NCBI GenBank assembly: GCA_029212615.1
Contig: JARGPJ010000002.1
Span: 372,001 to 436,000, forward strand
Direction of reading: 5' to 3'
DNA from: Verrucomicrobiales bacterium
Lineage (GTDB): Bacteria; Verrucomicrobiota; Verrucomicrobiia; Verrucomicrobiales; DEV007
DNA length: 64,000 nucleotides
Both the position numbers and the translations under genes were made by a program. The notes beneath the pieces are model-generated. The model was not told the DNA's origin and did no database searches. It was given only the letters and a program-made list of their open reading frames with translations. This document shows, in pieces, positions 28,743-36,044 of this stretch. How positions within the stretch are numbered: the first letter of the stretch is position 1; each line of letters begins with the position of its first letter.

Positions 28743-30797
28743 ATGCCAATCGCTTTAACTCTTCGTTTTTGCTTCATTCTGCTTTTTACGGCAGGGCTCG
28801 CGCAGTCGACCCTACACGCCGCGCTGGCTGAGAAAGTGAGCGTCGAGGGATTGCGTTCTATTGACGAGGCCACCGTCAGAGAATGGCTGGCACCTCAGCT
28901 CAAATTTGTCGACAGTTCCGGTGTCAGTATGGCGAAGGCTGACGATATTGCTTACTTTCTCGAGACCTCGCTTCTGGATCGTGGCTACGAGAATGCTGAA
29001 GTCGACTGGCATGTCGCCGGCGAAGGCGATGACGCAAGGATTTTACTGAAAGTGAATGAAGGAAGTTCTCAGGGGATCCGCCAATTTCTGATCGGCGGCA
29101 ACGAAGCGCTCGAGGATCCGGCCATTGTTGAACTGCTCACCGAGACAACCCGCAAGCGACTCAGCCTCAAGAGGGACGACACCGTGCCCTTTGTCCCCAC
29201 GGACCTGAAAGCCGGGCGAAATAAGATTCTCGAGTTCTATTCGCTTCTGGGCCACATCGACGCCGAAGTCGAACTCAACTTCGAGAATTCCCTGTCCGGG
29301 GCAACCGTTTCGGTAACGATCACTGAAGGTCCACACTACCTCGTCGGACGAATCAGCCTCCCCGAAGCTCCTACCCGCTCTCTCGAGGAAGCCTTTCAAA
29401 AAACACGCGATGAATTTCGAGACAAGAATTTCAACTCTGCGATTCTCGCAAATATCCAGTCACGCCTCCGCTCTGCTGCGGTCGATGCTGGTTACTACGA
29501 GGCGACGGTGACCGCGGAAAAAGGTGAAATTCTGCCTTTGGAAGGAAGCAATGTGGTGGAGATCGTTACCCTCTTTGAATGGGGTGCCCCCGTTCAAGTC
29601 TCCGGAGTTCGGGTTAACGGAAACAACAAAACTGACGACGCTTTTTTCGAGCGTCACTTCGATGACCTCGTGGAAAGCCCGTATTCCCCCAACGACACCA
29701 ATAAAGCAGTTGAAGAACTGCTTGAAACCGGTGCCTTTGAAACCATTCGAACCGATCCCGTCAAGCAGGAGGACGGTTCATTCATCCTGGACGTCGACGT
29801 CGAAGAAGGGTATTCCCGAACCCTCGGAATATTCGGGGGATTTACTAACTACGAGGGTCCCATTGCCGGCTTCGAATTCAGGAACCTCAATCTTCTCGGC
29901 AGCGTGAGAACGGTCGACGCTGAAATCGAATTTTCAAAAAGGGGTGTTCGTGGAGCCGTTGACTATACGGACCCCTGGTTCCTCAATTCCGAGCAGCGCT
30001 TCCGGGCCGGCCTCTTTGCTCAAAACCGCGAAGAGGAAGGCTACGAGAAATTTGAAACGGGCGGCAGCTACGAGCTTTCGAAACGTTTCGGCCGGCAGGA
30101 ACGCAATCAAATTGCTTTCTTCGGGCGCGCCAGCTACACCGATGTACATGATGCAGAGATCGACGATTTCTATCTCGGCCAGCGCGAATACTTCACTCAC
30201 TTCGTCGGGGTCTCTCTGTCACACGATCGACGGGATAATCCGAACCTACCCAGAAAAGGATTCATTGCACAGACCTCTGCCAGCGTCGCCACCTCGGGAA
30301 TCGGGAGCGAGATTGAATTCTTTAAGGCGACAGGTAAACTCGGATACTATCTCCCCGTCGGCACACACACCTTACGACTCGGTGCTCGAGCCGGAGCAAT
30401 CGCGCCGATGGGCGACACCCAGGCGATCCCGATTGATCTCCGCTTTTTCAACGGGGGCCCCTTCTCTGTTCGCAGCTTTCAGGAACGTTCTCTCGGTCCG
30501 ATTGATCCCGGAAGCGGCGAGCATGTCGGAGGCGAGTTCTATTCTGTTTTTAACGCGGAGTATGAAATCCCGATCGGAGCCTTCGACGGCCTCAGCCTGG
30601 TCGGCTTTGCCGACGCAGGAAACCTGCTTCAGGATTACGACGATGCGAGTCTCGATGACATGCGCTATGCCATCGGCGCCGGGCTCCGCTACCTGACTCC
30701 TATCGGCCCGATCCGCCTGGAGTATGGCTACAACCCTGATCAGCAACCCGGCGAACCACAGGGCACCATGCATATCGGGTTCGGCTTCTCCTACTGA
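28743..30797 (+). CDS. Omp85-family outer-membrane protein, TamA-like
   Basis: This is an outer-membrane beta-barrel assembly factor. The N-terminus is a signal peptide, then come about four POTRA-like domains (about residues 30-330; note VSVEGLRSIDEATV and VQVSGVRVNGNNKTDDAFF). A 16-strand barrel occupies the C-terminal half. The lid-loop motif reads SVRSFQERSLGP, with S where most family members have G. The protein ends in the aromatic signature GFGFSY expected for barrel insertion. I use the ATG at 28743; a TTG at 28719 would overlap the tamB stop by three bases and put eight residues before the signal peptide. The tamB-tamA-like arrangement suggests a working pair. A separate BamA is expected elsewhere in the genome. 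Confidence 0.9.
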   Translation: MPIALTLRFCFILLFTAGLAQSTLHAALAEKVSVEGLRSIDEATVREWLAPQLKFVDSSGVSMAKADDIAYFLETSLLDRGYENAEVDWHVAGEGDDARILLKVNEGSSQGIRQFLIGGNEALEDPAIVELLTETTRKRLSLKRDDTVPFVPTDLKAGRNKILEFYSLLGHIDAEVELNFENSLSGATVSVTITEGPHYLVGRISLPEAPTRSLEEAFQKTRDEFRDKNFNSAILANIQSRLRSAAVDAGYYEATVTAEKGEILPLEGSNVVEIVTLFEWGAPVQVSGVRVNGNNKTDDAFFERHFDDLVESPYSPNDTNKAVEELLETGAFETIRTDPVKQEDGSFILDVDVEEGYSRTLGIFGGFTNYEGPIAGFEFRNLNLLGSVRTVDAEIEFSKRGVRGAVDYTDPWFLNSEQRFRAGLFAQNREEEGYEKFETGGSYELSKRFGRQERNQIAFFGRASYTDVHDAEIDDFYLGQREYFTHFVGVSLSHDRRDNPNLPRKGFIAQTSASVATSGIGSEIEFFKATGKLGYYLPVGTHTLRLGARAGAIAPMGDTQAIPIDLRFFNGGPFSVRSFQERSLGPIDPGSGEHVGGEFYSVFNAEYEIPIGAFDGLSLVGFADAGNLLQDYDDASLDDMRYAIGAGLRYLTPIGPIRLEYGYNPDQQPGEPQGTMHIGFGFSY

Positions 30798-30804
30798 GAA
30801 AGCC

Positions 30805-31698
30805 CTAGCCCGTGATCACCGCGAGAATTTGCTCCTTCAATACCTGCATTCTGGGATCTGATTTCTCCGCAGCGGTCAATTCTCCCCACAACATCCAGGC
30901 ATCAGCGGGACGGTTCGCGGCAAGGTAGCCTTCACACTGAGCGACGATTTCATCGATCGAGCCGGCTGGGAGGGGTGCCCCTGAAGCGGCGGATGCTGTT
31001 CGGAAACGACTCGAAGCGAGCTCGCCCTCACGGGTTGAAAGTTTCATCTCATATTCCACCCCCGGTTCAAGCGATGCTTCATGCCGCAAGCTGCTCCAAC
31101 GGAGCGGCGAAAACGCTCTATCAAGACTCGCAATGCGTACTCCGTCGGAAGTGGATATTTCTATCTCAACAACGCCCCCGTTATCAACCTCCCACGTAAA
31201 AACGGGTTCAAGGAACGAAGTCTCTTCACCGGGGGTCAGTAGACTCACCGCCTCGGCAAAGCTTACCGGAATACTGTGATTGACGGGACGGACATAGGTG
31301 ACGAAGGCTACCGCAACGGAAGCAGCAATCGCCAGACCGGCGGCAATCACCCCGGCCGAATGCCAATTGCCCCTTCCCTCTCTTTCCTTTCGCTGAGGAT
31401 CATATCGCTTCGGCACGGAGTAGATCCCTGTTTCGGTCTCCCCGCCTTGAGCATCGGATTCAGCCTGAACTCTGGCCGCCTCGAGTGATTCACGAACCCC
31501 TTCCGGTAGCGGCGGAGTAACTTCCTTCTTCGAAGCAGCAGCAACCAAATGCAGGATGCCGTCCACTTTGATATCCGTTTGAGAATCAATGCTTTCTCCG
31601 GAGAGTTCCTCTCGAAGCTGAATGATTTCTTCGTCAGTGAGATCTCCCAGGGTAGCCCGGAGAGTTTCGTTGGAAATGGAGGATGTATCGTCTTTCAT
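30805..31698 (-). CDS. Putative anti-sigma factor, single-pass membrane protein
   Basis: This 297-residue protein lies 3 bases downstream of a sigma-factor gene on the same strand. Residues 1-110 are acidic and probably cytoplasmic (DLTDEEIIQLREELSG). A transmembrane segment follows at about 114-136 (AGVIAAGLAIAASVAVAFV), then a periplasmic beta-domain (FTWEVDNGGVVEIEIS) and a C-terminal helical, TPR-like end. No zinc anti-sigma HXXXCXXC motif is visible. The role is inferred from position and topology: it could hold the sigma factor at the membrane until an envelope signal arrives. It converges with the Omp85 gene, leaving only 7 bases between stop codons. Confidence 0.65.
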   Translation of the reverse strand: MKDDTSSISNETLRATLGDLTDEEIIQLREELSGESIDSQTDIKVDGILHLVAAASKKEVTPPLPEGVRESLEAARVQAESDAQGGETETGIYSVPKRYDPQRKEREGRGNWHSAGVIAAGLAIAASVAVAFVTYVRPVNHSIPVSFAEAVSLLTPGEETSFLEPVFTWEVDNGGVVEIEISTSDGVRIASLDRAFSPLRWSSLRHEASLEPGVEYEMKLSTREGELASSRFRTASAASGAPLPAGSIDEIVAQCEGYLAANRPADAWMLWGELTAAEKSDPRMQVLKEQILAVITG

Positions 31699-31701
31699 TT
31701 C

Positions 31702-32298
31702 CTAAAGAGTGGTATGGTTTAGTCTTTCACCCAGTGAAGCCCCCAGGATCTGGCGGGCCTTGACGAGATCTGAGCAGACAGACCCCTTTGGTCTTCCCCG
31801 TTTCCGGGCAATTTCCTCGGTGCTCAACTCCTCGAAGTAAAAGTCTTCGATGACATCACGATAGCGCTCCTCAAGTGATCCCACCGCTAATTGAACCTCT
31901 TCACATCGCCCGCTACTCACCTCATCAGCGACCACGGCAGTCTCTTTCTCGGGGACTGCTTCAAGATTACTGAGGCCGGGACGTCGAGCCCGTTTCCGAA
32001 TTTCATCGATCGCCCGGTTTGAAATAATCCGGGAAGTCAGATTCAATATATCATCGAAAGTCTGAGCCCGGCGGAAGGACTCCTGTTCAGGGGAAACCAA
32101 TTGCGGCACAATTTCTTTCCCGAGGACGCGGGAAACAAGATCCTCCAACTCCATGTCTGAGTCGAAGGGCAACTTTCGCCGGGCTGAGAGCCAACCCACC
32201 TTCCAAAGTCGCTCAAAAGCCTCCGTCCATCGACTGGAGTGCCCGTCCCGCAGTTCCCTGAGCGAAATATTGATCTTCGCGTTGTCCGGTTCCCTCAT
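31702..32298 (-). CDS. ECF-type RNA polymerase sigma factor
   Basis: This protein of about 198 residues fits an extracytoplasmic-function sigma factor. The ATG at 32298 was preferred over one at 32475, because the longer form adds 59 residues with no resemblance to sigma region 2. Region 2 is represented by WTEAFERLWKVGWLSARRKLP and ISNRAIDEIRKRARRP. Region 4 is SLEERYRDVIEDFYFEELSTEEIARKRGRPKGSVCSDLVKARQIL, a clear helix-turn-helix. The spacing between regions is longer than in short ECF factors. It forms an operon with the putative anti-sigma factor. Target promoters are unknown. The 207 bases upstream (32299-32505) contain nothing else I can support. Confidence 0.8.
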   Translation of the reverse strand: MREPDNAKINISLRELRDGHSSRWTEAFERLWKVGWLSARRKLPFDSDMELEDLVSRVLGKEIVPQLVSPEQESFRRAQTFDDILNLTSRIISNRAIDEIRKRARRPGLSNLEAVPEKETAVVADEVSSGRCEEVQLAVGSLEERYRDVIEDFYFEELSTEEIARKRGRPKGSVCSDLVKARQILGASLGERLNHTTL

Positions 32299-32505
32299 GA
32301 TTCGAATGCCGATTCGACCGGCGACAGAACCTTTCGTGCCAGAGAACAGGTTCCCTTGCAAGCAGGGATTGCATGAGATCGCCCGCGATAAGGCGACCAT
32401 GAAGGGTTTCGAAGCGGCTGTCATTTCAATTCTCAACTCACAGGAGGCTGCGAAATGAGAATCGACTGGCACCACCTCCTGATTGGATAGTGGGACAAAT
32501 TTGAT

Positions 32506-33531
32506 CTACTCGACGGAGGTAACGGCTCCGTTCACCTCCATGATCCGGTCAACTTCGAACGTTTTCGATCCAAGTCGATCAACTCCGAATGGAGTGATTG
32601 TCAATACTTCGAGCGTGTAGTTGCCGTCCTCTTCAAAAACCTCATCCCACCCGCTGATCTCCAAGGTATGATCTTCCGGAACGGTTGAATTCAGCACCAA
32701 CGCCGAACCCGGGACAATGATCCCCTCGACCCCATCGTCGAGTGCGCCTTTATAAACTTGCGCATAGGTTTGTGAATTAGGATAGAGGTCGCTCAGTTCG
32801 ATCTCCAATTCCGGCATTCTCCCCTTATAAACATCATTGTCATTGAGGCCTGAAATTTCGCCGCTGGCTACCGGCCATATCTGAATGAAGTCGGAGGCGA
32901 TCTGTGACGCATCAGCTTGATAATCGGCGAGCGAGAAGATCGAAATTCTTTCTTCTCCCCGAACTCTATTTCTCGGATTCCCGGGCACTTGAGTGATCGC
33001 AAATTCCAGGGTAGTCGTCCCATTTGAAGTGATAGAAGAGGATGCCTGAAGCGTCGCCTGGTTCCGATCCACATCCTGCCCATTCCCACCATTGTACGAC
33101 TGAGCATGATGAAGCAGCGTGACCTGCTTTGAGGGAAGAGGATCAGAGGAACCACTGAGAAGGCCATTGACTGTTACTTTTACCTGAAAAGGACGGTCTG
33201 CTCTTGTTCGCGGAATTACGTCGTAGGGATCTTCAGAAATAATTTCTATCTCTCCTACAGGAACATAAGAATTAACGTAGCGGGTATCGAGCAGATAACT
33301 CGTTAGGGGGCTGTTCTTCACGGTGTAGAGCTCAAACTGCGACCCCCCGAGTACAATAGGAAACGGGGCAAGTTGGCTTCCTTCGGCCTCAACCGGAATA
33401 TCCCATTGTAAGCCTGTGGTAACATGGATCTGCCTGATAAAGTTCGTGTAATCCTGCCCCTGAATGAACGACGGCAAAACCGATAGTGCGCCCAAGGCGC
33501 CCGCAAGAATGACTGCGCTTAGATGTTTCAT
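32506..33531 (-). CDS. Exported protein of unknown function, pilus-locus associated
   Basis: I do not recognise this 341-residue protein. It has a signal peptide (residues 1-25, ending FIQG) and a mature part dominated by beta strands, with two or three immunoglobulin-like segments suggested by FQVKVTVNGLL and TLEISGWDEVFEEDGNYTLEVLTI. No catalytic motif is visible. It is the last gene of a three-gene minus-strand operon and overlaps the preceding gene by 4 bases (ATGA). The operon is divergent from the minor pilin operon and shares its AT-rich intergenic region, so a role in pilus biogenesis or at the cell surface is inferred. Confidence 0.7.
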   Translation of the reverse strand: MKHLSAVILAGALGALSVLPSFIQGQDYTNFIRQIHVTTGLQWDIPVEAEGSQLAPFPIVLGGSQFELYTVKNSPLTSYLLDTRYVNSYVPVGEIEIISEDPYDVIPRTRADRPFQVKVTVNGLLSGSSDPLPSKQVTLLHHAQSYNGGNGQDVDRNQATLQASSSITSNGTTTLEFAITQVPGNPRNRVRGEERISIFSLADYQADASQIASDFIQIWPVASGEISGLNDNDVYKGRMPELEIELSDLYPNSQTYAQVYKGALDDGVEGIIVPGSALVLNSTVPEDHTLEISGWDEVFEEDGNYTLEVLTITPFGVDRLGSKTFEVDRIMEVNGAVTSVE

Positions 33532-34106
33532 TGTTCAGTTGCTGTGTTAGCGGTAGCAGAATCGGGCTCCGTATAGGGAAGCACTGAGATGGCGCCTCCC
33601 TTGTAGGTGGCAATGATGAGTCGACCACTGTTTTTCATCCATTCAATCTTCGCCGGGTCGAATGGCTTTTTCCCGAAGGCAGTTTCTATATCAACCTCGT
33701 AGGTAGTGATCCAACCGCGATTCAGGACCGAAAACTCTGAAAACGTCTTTATCTTGGCCTTTTCATCAGTCACTAGACGGGACTCAAAGCGTTCCGGAAG
33801 ATTTAAGACCGCGCCCTTCGGCACAAAGGTCAAATTCCCGTTGTAGGAAATAATCTCGGAATCCTTTACGAAATCGCCTGAGGGTGCCGCAATTTTTTTG
33901 TCCTCTTCAACGTCCCTCATTTCGAGATGGCCCATCGGACTGTTCTGCCTCGCCATTTTGAGCCGCTGTGAAAGCTCATCATGAGTCGCCGCGTTGCGAA
34001 ACTCCAGGCCTTTCAGGTCTCCCTGCGAGAAGGCGTTCCCTGAAAGAATCAGGAGTAGAACGGAAACGAAGGCGGATGAAAAATCTAAGGAAAAGATGTG
34101 TCTCAT
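33528..34106 (-). CDS. Exported small protein of unknown function
   Basis: This 192-residue protein has a hydrophobic N-terminal segment (LDFSSAFVSVLLLILSGNAFS) acting as a signal peptide, then a mature domain containing GDFVKDSEIISYNGNLTFVP and RGWITTYEVDIETAFGKKP. It overlaps both neighbours by 4 bases, so its synthesis is probably coupled to theirs. No known family is recognised. The conserved-looking GAVLNLPERFESR stretch suggests a compact soluble domain. A function with the other two exported proteins and the facing pilus genes is inferred from position only. Confidence 0.7.
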   Translation of the reverse strand: MRHIFSLDFSSAFVSVLLLILSGNAFSQGDLKGLEFRNAATHDELSQRLKMARQNSPMGHLEMRDVEEDKKIAAPSGDFVKDSEIISYNGNLTFVPKGAVLNLPERFESRLVTDEKAKIKTFSEFSVLNRGWITTYEVDIETAFGKKPFDPAKIEWMKNSGRLIIATYKGGAISVLPYTEPDSATANTATEQ

Positions 34107-34828
34107 ACTCGGCGAAAAGTTACCAACAGAACAAGATCCTGCATATCAAAGCCCCACCCGTTCGGGTCGGTATGAGTGAGGTCAAAAATATAAATCACGT
34201 CCATCGGGCCAATATCGATTTTGCCCTGATCGTCGACATAAGGCTCAAGGAACGAGGAAATGTTTCCCTGTCCGTACGCTGAGATATAGTTAGGAGGACT
34301 ACTCCCATTGACCAATGCCCTGACATTAATCGTATTCGTATTCGCGGTGTGGTAGAATGTTTGTGTCTGCCCGTTGCTTTCGATGTAGCGACCGCCAAAA
34401 TGATTCTCCTCACCTTCACGAACCAATTTGGTGAAATAGATTTTGGAAGGGTTCACTTCGAGCTGAGTCCCCTTGAAGAATCGATCATAATAGTAATCTC
34501 CATCAGCAGCAATCCACGCTTCAACTTTCCGCCAGGTATGCCCATCACTCACGGAAGCTCCCAGCACACGGACGTCCATGTACAGGTCTTCTTTCGGGGT
34601 AATGACTCCGGGATCGACAATCTCAACAACCTCCGTAACAGTTTCCGGGTAAGTAATATTCCACTCCAATGAAGGATAGGTGCCGGCCTGCACCACGGAT
34701 GGAGACGCCGACAAGCTTCCGGTTGGAATGACCGGATCAGATTGATCATCGCCGATAGCAGGAAGCGCAGGAATCACCGCAAATGCCAGAAAGGCAAGGG
34801 TGTGCGCGTATAATGAATTCAGTTTCAT
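34103..34828 (-). CDS. Exported protein of unknown function, first gene of divergent operon
   Basis: This 241-residue exported protein has a signal peptide (residues 1-26, ending LPAIG) and a beta-rich mature part. SLEWNITYPETVTEVVEIVDPG and VITPKEDLYMDVRVLGASV stand out, and many aromatic residues lie near DGDYYYDRFFKG. I associate this type of protein with verrucomicrobial pilus loci, but cannot name a family. It leads the minus-strand operon whose promoter must lie in the 200-base AT-rich space shared with the minor pilin operon. A motif GTAAATTATGG on the minus strand at 34895-34905 may be part of that promoter. Confidence 0.7.
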   Translation of the reverse strand: MKLNSLYAHTLAFLAFAVIPALPAIGDDQSDPVIPTGSLSASPSVVQAGTYPSLEWNITYPETVTEVVEIVDPGVITPKEDLYMDVRVLGASVSDGHTWRKVEAWIAADGDYYYDRFFKGTQLEVNPSKIYFTKLVREGEENHFGGRYIESNGQTQTFYHTANTNTINVRALVNGSSPPNYISAYGQGNISSFLEPYVDDQGKIDIGPMDVIYIFDLTHTDPNGWGFDMQDLVLLVTFRRV

Positions 34829-35028
34829 ATGAGCTTTTGGTTTGAGTTGAGCGAATCTAAGATGCTCTGCCTCTCCTTAGAATTACAAGAAAAACCATAA
34901 TTTACAATTAGCAACTGTTATTGCAGTTTTTATGATTTTATTAATTGTGGAAATTATATCAAAGCGGTTTATATTCGGGATAAACTTGTAAGCGCCTCGT
35001 ATTTTACCGCTCTCCTCTCTCTAGAACC
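34829..35028. promoter_or_regulatory. AT-rich divergent promoter region
   Basis: These 200 bases separate two divergent operons and are much richer in A and T than the coding DNA, especially 34880-34980. They hold a minus-strand GTAAATTATGG (34895-34905) and a plus-strand TTAATTGTGG (34941-34950), both related to the TAATTATGG motif found before other transcription units in this cluster. A TATATT at 34970-34975 could be a -10 element for the minor pilin operon; no good -35 is visible. Confidence 0.5.
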
Positions 35029-35511
35029 ATGTATCATCGCCGATCATCCAAATTCTCAGCGCGCGGTTATGCTCTCATCGAAATTGCAGCCAGCTATGCA
35101 GCTCTCGTCATCGTCGCTCTGATCACCCTGCGCTCGACAATGAATAACGTGTCAGGTCAGCAGTGGACCGTTAAGCAGGCCATGACAGACGCCTACCTGA
35201 CCCGTGAAACAGCCCTTGCCTCCCGGGTTCCTTTCACGGAGATCAGATCAAACTCCTCACCCTGGCCGGAGGAACCTGACGTATCCACTCAAACGGTCCC
35301 CGTAGGTCGGCTTCCCGGAGGGACCGTCGTTTCAGCCACCCTGCACCGCACCCGCATCCCCGATGCGAACAATCTGAACAGTGGCAGCGGGACCGGCAAC
35401 AGCAACTCAAATCCCGCCCTCTCCGAAGCCTGGAAGCTTCAATCCATTCTCGTCTACACGGTCGGAAACAAGGAATACGTCAAAACTCGAACAACACTCA
35501 GAGTCCGATGA
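35029..35511 (+). CDS. Minor prepilin, GspI/PilV-like
   Basis: This 160-residue prepilin has a type III signal sequence: basic residues, then ARG, cleaved before YALIE, which puts the conserved glutamate at +5 of the mature protein. A hydrophobic helix follows (ASYAALVIVALITL). The globular part contains TVVSATLHRTRIP and a low-complexity GSGTGNSNSN loop. It heads a tight three-gene operon, and size and order match GspI in type II secretion or PilV in type IV pili. It may correspond to one of the 'Verru_Chthon cassette' proteins named in protein-family collections. It probably belongs to the priming or tip complex of the pilus. Confidence 0.82.
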   Translation: MYHRRSSKFSARGYALIEIAASYAALVIVALITLRSTMNNVSGQQWTVKQAMTDAYLTRETALASRVPFTEIRSNSSPWPEEPDVSTQTVPVGRLPGGTVVSATLHRTRIPDANNLNSGSGTGNSNSNPALSEAWKLQSILVYTVGNKEYVKTRTTLRVR

Positions 35512-36044
35512 ATATTATTCCAGAAAAAAGAAAGAAGATGGGGTTCACCCTCATCGAGATGACACTCGCTGTTGTTCTGAGCGTCGGAATCGCTGCTGTT
35601 ATCGTCGTCATGGTGCAACAACAGATCAGCATTACATCGACCATCAATCGATTCAGCTTTCTTCGTGAAGACGCCCCGCAAATTAACGTGCTAATGAGCA
35701 ACCTCATCACCCAGGCGGATGACTACCGGATCTATCCCAATACCGCAAATGCGAAGGCAGCACTCAATGCCGTAACAGAAGATGGAAACGCAATCCGATT
35801 GAGGTTCCGCCTCCCTGATGGATCGATTGACAATGCCATTGTCGCGTTCGAAACCATCAGCGGCAAAAAACAGCTGAGCTTCTACTACAAAGACAGTGGC
35901 ACCCCGGCTTGGCAAACCGCTCCTGACTGGGTCGTGTCTTCCCGACCTGACGTCGTCCGGTTTTCCAACAACACAGGAGTTCTCGAAATCACGCTCGTCG
36001 GAAAGTACGGCGAAGAGGTCACGTTCGCAGGCAACCCAATCTGA
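35508..36044 (+). CDS. Minor prepilin, GspJ/PilW-like
   Basis: This 178-residue prepilin has a textbook cleavage site: KKMG followed by FTLIEM, with glutamate at +5 and a hydrophobic helix TLAVVLSVGIAAVIVVMV. The mature domain includes LMSNLITQADDYRIYP, a typical GspJ/PilW feature in which the helix continues into a small sheet domain. It overlaps the upstream GspI-like gene by 4 bases and the downstream K-like gene by 1 base, so the three are probably made in fixed ratio. In type II secretion the I and J pseudopilins bind K at the filament tip. Confidence 0.85.
   Translation: MNIIPEKRKKMGFTLIEMTLAVVLSVGIAAVIVVMVQQQISITSTINRFSFLREDAPQINVLMSNLITQADDYRIYPNTANAKAALNAVTEDGNAIRLRFRLPDGSIDNAIVAFETISGKKQLSFYYKDSGTPAWQTAPDWVVSSRPDVVRFSNNTGVLEITLVGKYGEEVTFAGNPI

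Noticed and set aside
29944-30696. 250-codon open frame on the plus strand
   Set aside because: It is an out-of-frame shadow of the Omp85 gene, Ser/Arg/Pro-rich with no fold-like pattern.
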